NCBI RefSeq assembly: GCF_009727055.1
Contig: NC_052357.1
Location: 89,318,884-89,382,883 of the forward strand
Direction of reading: 5' to 3'
Source: Benincasa hispida
Lineage: Eukaryota; Streptophyta; Magnoliopsida; Cucurbitales; Cucurbitaceae
Length of the DNA: 64,000 nt
The notes beneath the pieces were generated by a model that was not told the origin of the DNA, ran no database searches, and saw only the letters and a program-made list of their open reading frames with translations. The position numbers were made by a program, and so were the translations under genes. Below are positions 1 through 12,056 of this stretch, piece by piece. Numbering within the stretch: the first letter of the stretch is position 1; each line of letters begins with the position of its first letter.

Positions 1-822
1 CCAACAACTGAACTCTCCTTACCATAGATATATTTCATTGTCCATCGAATATAACCAATCGTCAGTACAATAAACCTTCATAGATGCTCGTAAGTACAGC
101 TGGGCCAATTTATCGTTTTGCTCCTGTAGTTACATCTAACTTCTTATGTACCACTGATCCCTCTATTGAACAATAAAACATAGTCCTACTATGTGTGGAC
201 ACCTCTCGGGCCATGAGAAGGTGTGTGGTGCCACATTGTTCAAGCCCTAGGATCAGCCCTTAAGGGAGCAATTTATCTACTTATCTCTGCTTCAGGGTAA
301 GAATGAATTTCATCTTGTGTAGCTAAGTTCCCAGCTCCCAAATCAGACGAATCCTCAAAGTGGTAGGTTTGAGTCGGCGACCTGGCCACTCGCACCCATG
401 CAAATCAAAGCACCACTTTCAATGGTAGGAGTTACCAACTCATTCAAGATTAAGGTCATGTTACCTATGGTCATCCTAGTGAAGTGAGCTCTCTGTCATG
501 AACGACGTTATATAACGGGACGTTAACATTTCGTGGTTAAGTCTTATACAAACTCTTTGTATAGGACACCCCTGCTCACATACCCCCACACAAATGATCA
601 GGATCAGACCATCTATAGCAAGTCACAACACTTGTAACTATTCTACAAAGCGCGACGCATCCGTAGCATTACCAGGATAAGGTTTCCCTTCTATATCCAT
701 ATACTATAGACCATTTTGGTTATCACTTAAGACATGATCCACTTGTATGTCATCATATACATGCTTAAGTTACATAAAGACAAGCAGGGATTTTAGTTTA
801 TTTGTTTGTGGTAAAGCAAATC
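1..822 (-). mobile_element. LTR remnant of an LTR retrotransposon, cut by window edge and truncated at right
   Basis: The stretch is non-coding and aligns by eye with the LTRs at 4423-6212, 9024-10818, 32710-34312 and 62201-64000. Shared landmarks are the segment with CACTATAGATATAT-like wording, 'GTAAGTACAGCTGGGCCAA', the 'CTCTAATGAACAAT' box and the 'TTCAAGACCTAG' box. The usual LTR end (plus strand ...CCAACA) is missing; homology stops about 100 bp short of it, where copia RNase H coding sequence begins. Minus orientation is inferred from the primer-binding site of the related element at 62187. Confidence 0.75.
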
Positions 823-831
823 TAATATAGA

Positions 832-1295
832 TATGTTGATTCAGATTTTGCAGGTGACCAAGACAAAAGGAGATCATTAATAGGTTATCTATTTTTATAT
901 GGTCCAAATTTACTATGTTGGAAAGCAAATCTTCAGTCAATCATAGCCCTATCGACTACTGAAGCAGAATATATGGCATTATCAAAAGCTATAAAAGAAG
1001 CATTGTGGTTAAAGGGGTTGATGAAGGATTTTGGTATCAATCAAACAGTAGTTAAGATCTACTGTGATAACAAAGTGCCATTCATCTTTCCAAAAACCTT
1101 CAATATCACTCAAGAACTAAACACATAGATATTAAATATCACTTCGTAAGGGACAGAATAGAAAAAAGTAAAGTCAAAGTTCATAAAGTTCATACCAGCA
1201 AGAATGATGTTAATATGCTTATTAAACCAGTTTCAAAGCTTAAGCTCTCCAACTGTCTTGGTCAGATCGGCTTCCAGCTTCCTAAAAAAGGGTGA
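832..1295 (+). pseudogene. Ty1/copia RNase H fragment (C-terminal end of Pol)
   Basis: The plus strand encodes the C-terminal RNase H part of a copia polyprotein. It opens with YVDSDFAGD, continues with LSTTEAEYMAL (the TEAEY block with the active-site Glu) and YCDNK, and after a frameshift near 1100 resumes with RTKHIDIKYHFVRD, the usual closing motif. It ends at TGA 1293-1295. Only the last ~150 residues of Pol remain, so the upstream reverse transcriptase and integrase are gone. The polypurine tract and 3' LTR of the same element follow at once. It cannot encode a working enzyme. Confidence 0.85.
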
Positions 1296-1351
1296 AAACA
1301 AGTTAGATCTGGAAGGAGAAAAGCTTGCATGTTGAGCTTAAGGTGGAGATT

Positions 1352-1679
1352 TGAAGTATAAAATAAGCTCAAGCATACAAAACAAATCTTCAACAGCTTA
1401 TTACATTTTTATTTACAGTTCGTTATGTAACTACTTGTATCAGCTAAAAAGTATAAATATGCATCATTTAGAATTTCGTAGTACAATTTTTCATAAGCTT
1501 ACAAGAAAGCTACAAGATCTGTAAAGAAAAGTGGGACTTAGCTCTTGAAATAAAAGTTCTTCTCTTTCCCGTGGATGTAGGCACTATATTGCTGAACCAC
1601 GTATATCTCCGTGTAGATCTTCTTCTCTTCTTTCTCTTTATCATATTGCATGTTCATCTTCTTTTTCATTCACACAACA
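1352..1679 (+). mobile_element. 3' LTR of the truncated copia element
   Basis: The LTR starts with TG right after the purine-rich tract AAGGTGGAGAT (1340-1350) and ends ...CACAACA at 1679. It contains a TATA-like box (TATAAAT, 1452-1458) and the copia LTR landmark 'GTGGATGTAGGC...GAACCACG' downstream of it. Its partner 5' LTR is not in the window. Confidence 0.7.
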
Positions 1680-2320
1680 AAACTCACGCAAATAATCAAG
1701 AAAGAAAAGGGTTAGAGAGAGGTTTCCTCCGCTCCTTGATCGGCGATGGTGGTGGTTCTCTTCCCTCTTGTTCTTCTTGGCACCACAGCACAGCTCTAAA
1801 GATCTAAAACTAAGACTAAGCTAAAAATAAGACTAAAAACTGAGAGTTGAGAACTTGGAACTAAAAAAACTCCTTCATCTGGTGGGATTTCTTCTATTTA
1901 TAGGCGTCAGTCTTCTCCAACTTGATGATGAGCAGCATTAACTTCCATACCTTGGTCAGTCACCTGACACTCATATGCTTTTCAGACGCCAACCGCTGCA
2001 GGTGCCCATGCTTGCAAGTGGTGATTTGACACAAACAGCCTGAATCAATGAATCTTTCTAGCGTTGAATCCCTCCGACGCATGGCCCAGGTGTTAGACTT
2101 TGCCTGCAAAACTTTTCTTAATCATGCGTTAGCCTCTTGTTGAGATCCTACAATATCATGCGTTAGTGCCGCAGTACTTTAGCAATAAACATTATTTTGC
2201 ATGAGTTTGATAATGTTCGAGTAATTCCATGCATTTCTTCTAAAAATGATGAGATTTTATTATTAAAGACCCTAATTGTTCCAACTTATGAGCCACAATA
2301 ACTTATATTTCTACAAGTTA
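1680..2320 (-). other. Non-coding stretch, possible LTR fragment in reverse orientation
   Basis: No gene is visible. On the minus strand there is a TATA-like box (TATAAATAG at 1894-1902) followed by transcribed-leader-like sequence, which looks like an LTR promoter of an unidentified element. Boundaries are not resolved. Confidence 0.35.
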
Positions 2321-3553
2321 TCACTGACTCACATACAATCTCTCTTTCTTTATTTCTCTGTCAATTTCAATGCCAAGAATCCTTCTAGATTCCCCTAGGT
2401 CTTTCATGTCAAACTCTTTCTTTAGAAGCATCTTGACTTGCCCCAACTCTTCTTTGGAACTCCCAGCCAGTAGTATATCATCTACATAAAGGAGTAGATA
2501 AACTAGTTCTTTGAAGCTTTTAGAGTTTGTATACACACACCAATCATAGGAGCTTCTCTTGAATCCTATTTTGGAGATTACTTCATCAAAGTTGTCATTA
2601 CCAACACCTTGGTGACTGCTTGAGTTCATAGATTGATTTTTTTAGTAGACACACCAAGTCATCTTCTCCTTTCTTCACATACCCTTGAAGTTGCTTCATA
2701 TAGATAGTTTCATTCAACAATCCATGTAAGAATGATGTTTTCACATCCAATTGTCTAACTCCAAGTCCTTTTGAACAACTAGGGAGAGAAGTAGCCTAAT
2801 GGATGTGTGTTTCACAATAGGAGAAAAGACCTATGTATAATTAATTCCTTCCTTACCCTTTTGCAACTAGTCTTGCCTTGAATCTAGACTTTTGGACCTC
2901 TGAAATATCTTCTTTGAATTTGTATATCCACCTACATGAAATAGGTTTGTACCCTTTAGGCAAAGGCACTAATGTCCATGTATTATTAAGGTTAAGAGAC
3001 CTCCTTTCATCATTCATTGCCTCAATCCACTTTCTAGCATCAAAGCTGCTAGTTGCTTCCTCAAAACTGGTGGGTTCATTGTTGCTTAATGAAATTGCAG
3101 CACTCAATGCAACACTAGCAAAGTCAGATTGTAAGTACCTTATAAAGGGCACAATGGTTCTCCTTGTCTTGTCCGTTGCTAAGGAATAATTTTGTAGGTC
3201 TTCTTGTATCTCTACTTGTTCTATTGACACAAATTCACTTGTCTCAACAGTGTCATTGCCTTCATCTTCTAAATTATGAGAAGAAGTAGAAGCTCTCTGA
3301 TCATTTTGAGGCTCAACCTCAAACATTCTACTATTGGTCTTAGACATAGGTGTAGATTGTTTCTCGGACATCATAAACATCTCATTTTCTCTTAACACAA
3401 CATCTCTACTGTTAACACATCTCTTTTCAATAGGATTCCAAAGTCTATATCCTTTCACTCCAGGTGTAAGCCTAAAAACATGCATTTGACAACCTTAGGT
3501 TTCAACTTACCTTGGATTTTATGCACATACCCTACACACCCAAACACCTTCAA
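2321..3553 (-). pseudogene. Ty1/copia Pol fragment: end of integrase to middle of reverse transcriptase
   Basis: On the minus strand three blocks in different frames join into one copia segment. 3553-3486 encodes the end of integrase (VFGCVGYVHK-like). 3485-2853 carries the linker and the start of reverse transcriptase (EAMNDERRSL, NTWTLVPLPKGYKPISCRWIYK). 2850-2640 is frame-broken and still recognisable (VFSPIVKHTSIRLLL, LELDNW). 2629-2321 has the catalytic motif LLYVDDILLAG. Gag, protease, most of integrase and RNase H are missing, and both ends are abrupt. The remnant belongs to a different copia lineage from the fragment at 832-1295. Confidence 0.88.
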
Positions 3554-3840
3554 GGACGAGGGGGAAGGGGGCAGGATCGGTAAGAGGCGAGGTATGATAC
3601 TGGGCCAATACTGGGCCAAAAAATAGAAGCTTACAATTTTTTTTTTTATACATTATGTGTCAGGCAAGAAGAGAAAAGGGGCTGGGCGTTCGGTCGGAAC
3701 TAGGAAGGGGCAGGACCGAGAAGGGGGCGGGATCAAGTGGGGATCGGAAAGGTTCTTTACTATTTTTACCCCGGTCTTTAGTCCGGCCGAGTATGATATC
3801 AGGCCAAAAAAAAGTAGCTTACAATATATATTCTTTTTCT
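3554..3840. repeat. G-rich diverged tandem duplication
   Basis: Two copies of a unit of about 200 bp can be aligned. Each has a G-rich part (GGGGCAGGA-, GGGGGCGGGATC-type) followed by 'GTATGATA..GGGCCAA..GAAGCTTACAAT' (about 3590-3640) or its relative 'GTATGATATCAGGCCAAAAAA..TAGCTTACAAT' (3791-3823). The G content stands out against the AT-rich surroundings. No coding sense was found. Confidence 0.5.
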
Positions 3841-3990
3841 TTTTAAATATCCTAACTCATTGTTGTGTTATGTTGACTTCTAATTTATCTATTTCATGAA
3901 AAATGTAGGTTATAATGTTAGAAATGAAGCTTCATCCTAATAATCATTTCCCTGCAGCCCTTCCATGTCGTTCCCATATAGGAAAGGTTA

Positions 3991-4425
3991 TCCCTAAAAT
4001 TTAAAAAAAAAATAACTTCGACACAATTAGCCATGTTTAGACAAACATGGTTTGCTCCTCTCCTTGACACAAACATCATCTTCAATGGACAACTGATTCA
4101 TTATATTTTTCTTCGAGGGACTGAGGAACCTAGAAGAGATGTTATTAGTTTTAATCTTCTAGGAAATAAGGTATCATTCAGCCAAATAGAGTTTAACCTT
4201 ATTACAGGACTGAAATATCAAACTAAAACTGTGAGGGGAGAAAACTATTTTGTTAAACTTGGAGCAACGCCGATGTTGTTTACATGTCCTTCAACCTCTC
4301 TAGGATGCGCCGATATTGTTTACATGTATCAGCATGCATCGGAAGCAACGAGGATTAATAAGCATTCTAATTTATTAATTTTGGCTGTAAGTAAAGCATG
4401 TGTATACAATAATAAGAGGGTTTGA
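3991..4425 (+). pseudogene. DUF1985-like domain fragment (Ulp1/MULE-associated type)
   Basis: The plus-strand frame around ATG 4033 encodes a segment that resembles plant DUF1985. It has an upstream block LAMFRQTWFAPLLD, then HYIFLRGTEEPRRD, ISFNLLGNKVSFSQIEFNLITGL and a short tail. In plants this domain is usually found in large gene families that also carry a Ulp1-type cysteine protease and are often captured by Mutator-like transposons. No protease domain follows: the frame stops where an LTR begins at 4423. It is therefore a truncated relic. The family call rests on the R-x-F-S-x-x-E-F-x-L-I-T-G-L signature and is moderately sure. Confidence 0.6.
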
Positions 4426-6212
4426 AGAAATACCTTTGTAGAACCTTTATAATCTCGATTCTCAGCTGCAAACTTCTCCAAATCTTGCTGTGGACCACCT
4501 CAAGATATTCCCCACTATTCTCTTGGAGCTTTAGATTGAGTTGTTGGACTCAAAATAAGCTTGAATGAAGAGAACTTGGAGAAAAACTCACTACAACAAC
4601 CCATTTGAAGAACAACTTCTTCAAATTGAATTTTTCAACAAAAAACTCTATTTGTGCATGCCCCAATTCCACTTTCATCTTCTCTATTTATTGCAGGACT
4701 TTTATGCAAAGAAGATAGCTGCATGAGATGCAGCTCATGCTTGGAATATTGAGGCCAAACTTAAGTGAGATTAGTGTGAGTTAGTTCATGATAGTGGAGA
4801 AATCCCATTTCTCAAATTTGTGTTCTTTCCAAATTTTTCAATATCAAAATTGATTTACAAAATTCATTTTAATTTGAGAATCGAAAATTTTATTAATTTG
4901 ATAAAGATTAATTTCATAAATTAATTTTTCTAAATAAAATTAATAAATAATTTAATTAATTCTAATTAATTTAATATCAAATATTAAATTAATTTTACAC
5001 AAATTCTACCTTCATGAATTTAATATTTAAATCATATTTAAATATTAACTAATTCTCCAATTCCGTTTAATTCTTAAAATTAAACGTGTAATTATATCTC
5101 ATATAATTACCAATTCCCTTAATTCTAATTTGAACGTTTCAAATTAACTTATCACGCTACTTTAAAGCTAATCCATTTATGAGCTAGTAAGGGGACCTCC
5201 GGACCTACAGATCATGAGCTCCAACGATCCGAGATTAATTGGCTAAACTCATTACACCGAATTAACCCCCCATTCGTTAACTAATGGGTAACTCCACTAA
5301 AGCCCATAGTTGCACTCCCCTCACTGTAGATATATTATGTCCACTCGATATAATCATGATTAGTAAGTTAACCCTTCACAGGTTGTTTGTAATAATGGTT
5401 AGGTCAAATGTTTGTTTTACCCCCGAGATTACCTCTTGTTTCTTAAGTCTCACTGATCCTCTAATGAACAATTGATTTGTGATCCAATCAACAAACCGAG
5501 TCTCTCTCGGGTTAATGAGAGGGTGGGGCCCCTTGTTCAAGACCTAGAGTCAACACTTATGGGAACAACCTCTCTACTATTCTTGAAAGTGGGTAGGAGT
5601 GAATTCCATTTTGCACTCTATGTCCCCAGCTATCTACCCGGTCTTACCCCTGAAATTGAGATTTATTGAGTCAGCACTATTGAGCCAATCCTCACCTATG
5701 CAAATCTAAGGATAATCCCGAATAAACAGGAATTCATAGTTAGCTCAGGATCAAGGTCAAGTTACATAGGTCATCGATTTGAAATAGTCAGTCTTAAACA
5801 GTAAACAACATTATAAAGTAAGAGTGACTGATTTCGTGGTCCGATCTTGTACAAACTCATTTGCACAGGACGACCCCACTTTTCATGCCATAATATGTAC
5901 GAATTGGGATCACATCGTTTGTAGCACTTTACAACTCTTTGTAACAACTACAGAATAGGCCGCATCCGATAGTGTTACTAGAATAAGGCACCCAACCTCA
6001 TTTATATACTATTTATCATTTTGACTATTTACTCGAACCTGATCAAGTTTTATGTCTCCACGTAAAGTTCAAGTACTCATGTAATAGTCATGGGTCTTTT
6101 TAGTTTATTGGATTTCTAATAAACAATACACATATTCAATAACAACTTATTAAATTTTCATAATAAGTTTTATTGTTTACAAACCACGAGTTTTAGGACA
6201 TAAAACCCAACA
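4423..6212 (-). repeat. 3' LTR of the gag-only element
   Basis: On the plus strand it runs TGAAGAAATACC... to ...AAAACCCAACA. On the minus strand it therefore begins TGTTGGGTTTTATGTCC, directly after the polypurine tract. It shares its order of blocks with the other LTRs of the family in this window. Confidence 0.8.
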
Positions 6213-6228
6213 ATCTCCCACTTGGACT
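6213..6228 (-). other. Polypurine tract
   Basis: On the minus strand the sequence AGTCCAAGTGGGAGAT lies directly against the LTR start TGTTGGG. This is the expected place and composition of the plus-strand primer of a copia element, and it fixes the element's orientation. Confidence 0.75.
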
Positions 6229-7124
6229 AAAACTCTAGTGGTAACTTATATATCAAAATATATAATATTGAGTTTTTGAGTTTTATAGAGAAATATAATA
6301 AACTAGGCATCCTATACCCATGGTTTACCATTCAGTATCCCATACCCGATATTTCTCCCACTTGTCTTAGGTTATTAACCTAGTATTCCTAGTCTTACTA
6401 GGTGATTCTCAAAGACTTTAGCCGAGAGAATCATTGTAAACATGTCAGTGTACAATAGACTTCTTATTAAACTATATGGGGAATGCATCTTATAATCAAT
6501 AATGACCAGGAAGTCTTACTTTCCTCCCACTACATTGAGGTACTCTTAACTCTTTGAGTAAGACGCATCTAACCTATCTAAACAACTCTTGTTTAACAGT
6601 GTTAATTCAATATCTCTTTATTGATTTTATGCAAGTTTTATGGAAACAAATAATAAGGTGATCTGGAACACCATTCCAATAATAGGAATGATATTTGAGA
6701 AAACAATCTAAGGCTACAAGAAAGTTTATCGCTCGATTTCAAGTTATATCAAATAGATCTAGAAAACTTTAAACTTTCTATATTTTGATTTAATCGAAGT
6801 ATTTTGGTTTTATTTTACCTAACAAGTTTTGTACGCTGTGAACGTTTCAAGTGTTCTAAACTTATTGTTTAGGTTAAATAACTACTTGTCTTAATTGATT
6901 TCTAGCCATTTAAAATATCTGAATATTTACAAATGGCCTTTAATTAGGTTGGTTCTTAACAGAAGTTGTTATGAGATAGAACAGACATAATTTTAGAAAA
7001 TGAAAATTTCATTTACAACAAAAATATATACATTTTGTTCTTTATAAGATAACAAAAGCAGGTAAAATTATCATCAGATAGCAACATCTCCCACTGGTTA
7101 AACTAAGCAAGCGGTCTTCAAGAA
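6229..7124. other. Non-coding internal DNA of the gag-only element
   Basis: No coding sense in any frame; pol would be expected here in a full element. A second purine-rich patch (minus strand CCAGTGGGAGATG, about 7086-7098) lies just after gag and may be a decayed polypurine tract. Confidence 0.6.
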
Positions 7125-7989
7125 CTAGTTTGCCTGTTTTGCTTTCTCTACTCTCTTCTTAGCAAGGTATTGAGGGCAGTTCCTCTTCCAGTTCTCTTCC
7201 TCGTTGCAGTGGAAATACTTTCCTTTGTTTGCAGCATTATTCTTGTCTTTTTTCCCAATGGGTTTCTTCTTCCCTTTCCCTTTGCTCTTCTTAACAGGAA
7301 CACTTTTACTCTGTAAAGATGAAGCAACATCATACTTTTTGGAGGACATTCCTCTCTTCCAACAGTAGTAACGTTTACTTCTGATTCAAGATCTCTAGTT
7401 CTCAACATAGTTTGGTAAGCATGTAGCTCATTCAGCAAAGTAGTCAAACTGTATTCAATTTTATTCATGAGTGCATTCATGCAGAACTGTAGAAAACTCT
7501 TCGGAAGAGATTCTAGAATAAAACTGATTTGACTTCTCTCGTCAACAACAGCGCCATTTACTTCCGCCACATTAAAGTGGGCCGTCATGTCCAAGACATG
7601 TTCAGGAATAGATGCCCCTTCTTTCATGCGGCAGTTGTAAACATAATTTATAACATCATGCCTTAGGGAGAACGGCGGTTGCCCAAACATCCCTCGTAGA
7701 GATTCCATAATCTCTTTGGCAGTACTTATATCTTCATGTTTCTTTGCCAAAACATCAGATATGCTGGAAAGGATATAGGCATGGGCTTTATCATTCGCCC
7801 TGATCCATCTATCATATGCATCCCGAACAGTTCGATTTGCGTTAGAACTTGGAACAGCGGACAATCCTCTGTTAAGACGAACCGTAAATCGTCTATCACC
7901 AATATAGTATTCAAATTTGATTTACAGGTTACATAATTATCCCCAATCAGTTTATCAGACACCAACGATTGTACTAGTGAACTCGTCAT
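7125..7989 (-). pseudogene. Copia-type Gag, frameshifted, with damaged zinc knuckle
   Basis: Translation on the minus strand from ATG 7989 starts MTSSLVQSLVSDKLIGDNY, a familiar plant copia Gag start. The frame shifts near 7860, continues with RTVRDAYDRWIRANDKAHAYIL and SFILESLPKSFLQF, then shifts again near 7350. The end is lysine-rich and followed by a C-x2-C-x4-H-x4-C zinc-knuckle remnant. There the first Cys is replaced by Tyr and the His by Asn (KYFHC...NW..NC), so two of four zinc ligands are lost. Gag packages element RNA in cytoplasmic particles; this copy should not be able to. It stops at 7125 without protease. Confidence 0.88.
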
Positions 7990-8460
7990 TCTGAAATTAT
8001 AAACAAATTTTATAAATAAATTGATTTTTAAACTCAATCAAGTTTTAGCAAAGTAATAATATACCCAAGATTATTTTTGCAACAATACTACAACAAGACA
8101 TTCTTGACTAAATACTATCTTCATAATAACTCATATTCCGATAGTCATTTAACTATCGTTTTTTGTCAGAAATTACCAACTCTTTATTAATCTTGTAAGT
8201 GTAACCCTCTGTTCTTAGACTTTAGAAGTCTGATCCTAATGATACTCCCGAAGTTGGAAAGTCAAAGTTGAAACCGACTTTAGAAATCCAATCCATTTCT
8301 AGAGTTTGAGTTATTCTGAATCCTATGTTAAAACCTTCCAAGGGGATAACCATCATTAAACAACAGCGAAGCTGACTTAAAGACGATAAGCAGGCGTAAC
8401 ATAGGAAGCTCACGATTCAAACCAATAGAAGAGACCGTAGGATATGTTGACACATATCCC

Positions 8461-8870
8461 TCATTCGCTTTGGTCTTGATCTATGACGAACACTTTCCGA
8501 ATGGAGGTTACTTCTAAGGTGACACGAAGTGCTGCACAGATCTCACGGTGGGAATGGACGTGAGAATTGAAATATATCATATATTTGATTTTTCAGTGAA
8601 CAACTTCCCCTCATTCACCATGATCAATTCACACAAACACTTTCCGAATGGAGGTCACTTCCAGGGTGACACGAAGTGCCGCATGAATCTTTCTGTCTGA
8701 ACATCTTGAGAACGTGAAAATTTTAAAATCGAAACATTACATTTGATCTTAAAGTGAACAACTTCCCCCATTCACCAAAATCTCAATTCATGTAAACACT
8801 TTCTGAATTGAGGTCACTTCCAGGGTGACACGACGTGCCACATGATTTTTTGATTATGAACTCTTAGAGA
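8461..8870 (-). repeat. Leader tandem repeat, about 155 bp, three diverged copies
   Basis: Three copies share 'CACTTTCCGAATGGAGG', 'ACTTCCAGGGTGACACGA', 'AGTGC.GCA' and the closing 'GTGAACAACTTCCCC', at about 8461-8607, 8608-8768 and 8769-8870. They lie between the 5' LTR and gag. Similar wording (GGTGACACGAGGGCA, ATCTCACGGTGTGAAC) recurs in the leader of the element at 59.9-60.2 kb. Confidence 0.75.
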
Positions 8871-9023
8871 CGTGGAGCTAAAAATAATGTAAAAGTAAAA
8901 AACATGCAAGATGAAGCAATTTGGATCTAAAGCACTCTAATTATATTAATTTTAAGGATTAAGCATGCTTGTTCAAAACCGAAAAACATAGTTTGTAAAG
9001 CAAACCTTGATATAGCTTAAAAT

Positions 9024-10818
9024 TGAAGCAATCCTCTAGATGTTTCTTTTATCATGAATACTTCGTGGACCATCGCTAGAGTCTTTCCCGCTATTCTTCA
9101 GTCTTAGAACAGATTGTGGGATCCAAGAACGTGATGAATTTTAAAGGAAAAAAGGAGTTGGAGAGAACTTGGAGCTAAGTATTTTGAGAGGAAAATTACA
9201 GCTTCAAAAGCCAGCTAAATCAACCAAATTCTTAGCATCTTTCTCCTATTGAAAGAAGAAATCATGCACAACAAAATCACCTCAAAGTGACAACAAATTG
9301 AAGATTAATTATAGTAGGATTTGAGGTGTTTTAAGAGGTGAAATGTGAGAAAAATCCATTACCTCAGATTCTTGAATTTCTAAAATTAAAAAATTTAGAT
9401 GAAAATTAATTTTCTTAAAATTAATTCAAATAATTAGTTTTAAATAAAATTGATTTTAAAATCAATTTTAAATAAAATTATTCTAATAATTAATTTTAAA
9501 TAATTATTTAAACGATTTAATTAATTATATTAATTTAATATCAAATATTAAATTAATAATTAACACCAATGTCGATCATGAATTATTAGAATTAATTTTA
9601 ATGATTTTATTGCTTTGATTTTACAAATTGGTTCCCTATTCATGTGTACAATTTTGAAATATTTCCAACTCTCCATATTTTAATTCATAGTTAAACGATA
9701 AGACGTTAGGTATATCGAATATAATTAACACTTACCTCATACACAAAATTTGAACGTTTCAAATTTTTTCATCACACGATTCTAAAGTTTGATCCGATAT
9801 GAGCTAGCAGAGAGACCTAATGGATTTACAGCTTATGAGCTCCAATAATCCGAGATTAATCGACTAAATTCTTTAACCTAGTTAACCAACATTCGTTAAC
9901 TATCAGGACACTCCACTATAGCCCAGTAATTGCACTCTCCTCACTATAGATATATTTCTATCCACTCGATATAACCATGATTAGCAAATTGACTATTCAC
10001 AAGTTGTTTGTAATTATGGTTGGGTCAAAATGACCATTTTACCCCTGTAATTACATCTTGTTCCTTAAATCTCACTGATCCTCTAATGAATAATTGGTTT
10101 GTGGTCCAACCACCAAATCGAATCCTTTTCGGGCTAATGAGAGGGTGAGACTCTTTTCAAGACCCAGAATCAGCATTTAAGAAAACAACCTATCTATTAT
10201 CATTAGAATTGGGTAGGAGTGAATTCAATGTTGCAGGACTAGGTCCCCAACTATCTACCCAGTCTTATCTATAAAATGGTAGGCTTATTGAGTCGGCAAA
10301 CTTGGGTCACTCTCACCCATGCAAATTAAAGGATAATCCCGAATAAACAAGAGTTCATAGTTAGCTCAAGATTAAGATCGAGTCACCTAGGTCATCATAT
10401 TGAAATATTAGTCTTAATGGTAAACAACGTTATAAAGTAAAAGTGACTATTTCTCGGTCCCTTCCATAGGACGCCTCACTCGCATGTCTTCACATGGACG
10501 ATTCAAGATCACGTCGTTTGTGTCAAATACAAAGTGGGTCACATCCATAGTATCTCCATAATAAAGTATCCAACCTTATCCATATACTATAGACCGTTTT
10601 GGCTATTTACTCGAACTTGATCCACTTTTATGTCTTCACATATAGTTCAAGTATTCGTGCTATAGTTATGGGTTCTTAGTTTATCGAATTTAGGGTTCTT
10701 AAATGCAGTTTACATATTCAATAGCATCTTTACTGAATAAACCTCGATAAGACTTTATTATAAAATAGATTCCATTTATTGTTTACAAACCACGAGTTTT
10801 AGGACATAAAATCCAACA
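9024..10818 (-). repeat. 5' LTR of the gag-only element
   Basis: On the plus strand it runs TGAAGCAATCC... to ...AAAATCCAACA. It aligns with 4423-6212 along its length, with many substitutions. I could not recognise an intact tRNA primer-binding site next to its inner end; the related element at 62187 has one. Confidence 0.78.
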
Positions 10819-12056
10819 CATAATTACAGATAGTTGCAGAGGAAAATGAGGAATAATGTACATATATATATACACCCCTGAACTTTGGCGCTTGATTCCC
10901 CATCCTCGACCTTAGCCATCTCTCACCCCAATGAAAATAACTTATATACATATATAGATATAAGCGAGATTGGTTTACATATACGTATATAGGTATAATA
11001 AGATCAATATATATATATATATATATATATACACTTTACAAAAACCATAACTTCAATGATCAACCCTTTTCTAATTATCATCTCAATTCCTTCATACTTT
11101 AATACATTTCTAAGATATGAATGTTGTAATATTTAAGTTGAAGGCTAGACTACAATATTTGTAATATTTAAAATTTAAGTTTTAAAAATCATGGGATTGA
11201 ATATATTAACTATATATATCTTTGGACATAAGATATTATTGATTTCATTGGGAAATTTATAGAGTTTTATTTGAATAAGAAATATGTTGAAAATGACCCA
11301 TTTAATATAGAAATTTCTATAGGGTTAAGAATAAATTTTAAAATGATTAAAAAATGAACAAATTTAAAAAACAAACAAAGAATTTCCTCCCATGGGATCT
11401 TGATCCTCGCAAATTCCCTATAGGAAATTTTGAGGAAATGGGGATTGAAATAGGGATCACAGATGGGGCCGAGCAATCCTTCCTTGGCCTCGTCCCACCA
11501 TAGACATCTTTAATTCTTGCAAGCATTGTATTAAAAAAAAGGAATAAATTGGTGAATCTACCGCAACCAATAAAGCTTATAGTTAAAATTGATACAATTA
11601 TTGAGTCTGAAGTTTAAGTTGATACCATTCTATAATCTAAGAGTGTAATTTGATTTTTTTTTTTCCAAAAAAGATATATTATTTGTTATTATTATGTATG
11701 TTTTCTAATTAGACTTGTGACATTCAATGCAAAATTCATTTTGATTTTGAATAATTAAACAAAACAACATTTCTTTTTGAATTCTAGAGGAATAAATAGG
11801 GCCTTAATCACAAAGTGATGGTAAGTTTCGCTTGATAGCTATTTGATTTTAGATTTTCGATTTTTAAAAAAATCATGTGTTGTTTTATAACTTATTTACC
11901 ATAATTTTCATTTTTCAAAGTGATTTTAAAAAATATTTAATGGTAGATAACAAAATTGAAAAAAAAAGAAAGAATAAGTGATAGTAGTAACTATGAGATT
12001 AATTTTAAATAATCAAATACAAAAAAGAAATATGATTATCAAATTGAGTCCCATTA
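10819..12056. other. AT-rich intergenic DNA with (TA)n microsatellite
   Basis: No gene seen. A run of about 12 TA units lies at about 11008-11032. The part 11390-11500 is less AT-rich (GGGATC, GGGGATTGAAATAGGGATC) and may be a transposon scrap that I cannot classify. Confidence 0.5.

Larger units (their letters stand above)
4423..10818 (-). mobile_element. Non-autonomous (gag-only) copia-like LTR retrotransposon
   Basis: Two related, clearly diverged LTRs of about 1.8 kb (4423-6212 and 9024-10818) bracket 2.8 kb of internal DNA. Read on the minus strand the order is 5' LTR, leader with tandem repeats, gag, non-coding DNA, polypurine tract, 3' LTR. No protease, integrase or reverse transcriptase is present, so mobility would need enzymes from elsewhere. 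The 5 bp outside the two ends (gggtt, cataa) do not match, so it may be an old or recombined copy. Confidence 0.75.

Noticed and set aside
1571..1807. 78-codon frame starting at 1571
   Set aside because: It lies across the 3' LTR end of a copia element and unrelated flanking DNA and shows no domain.
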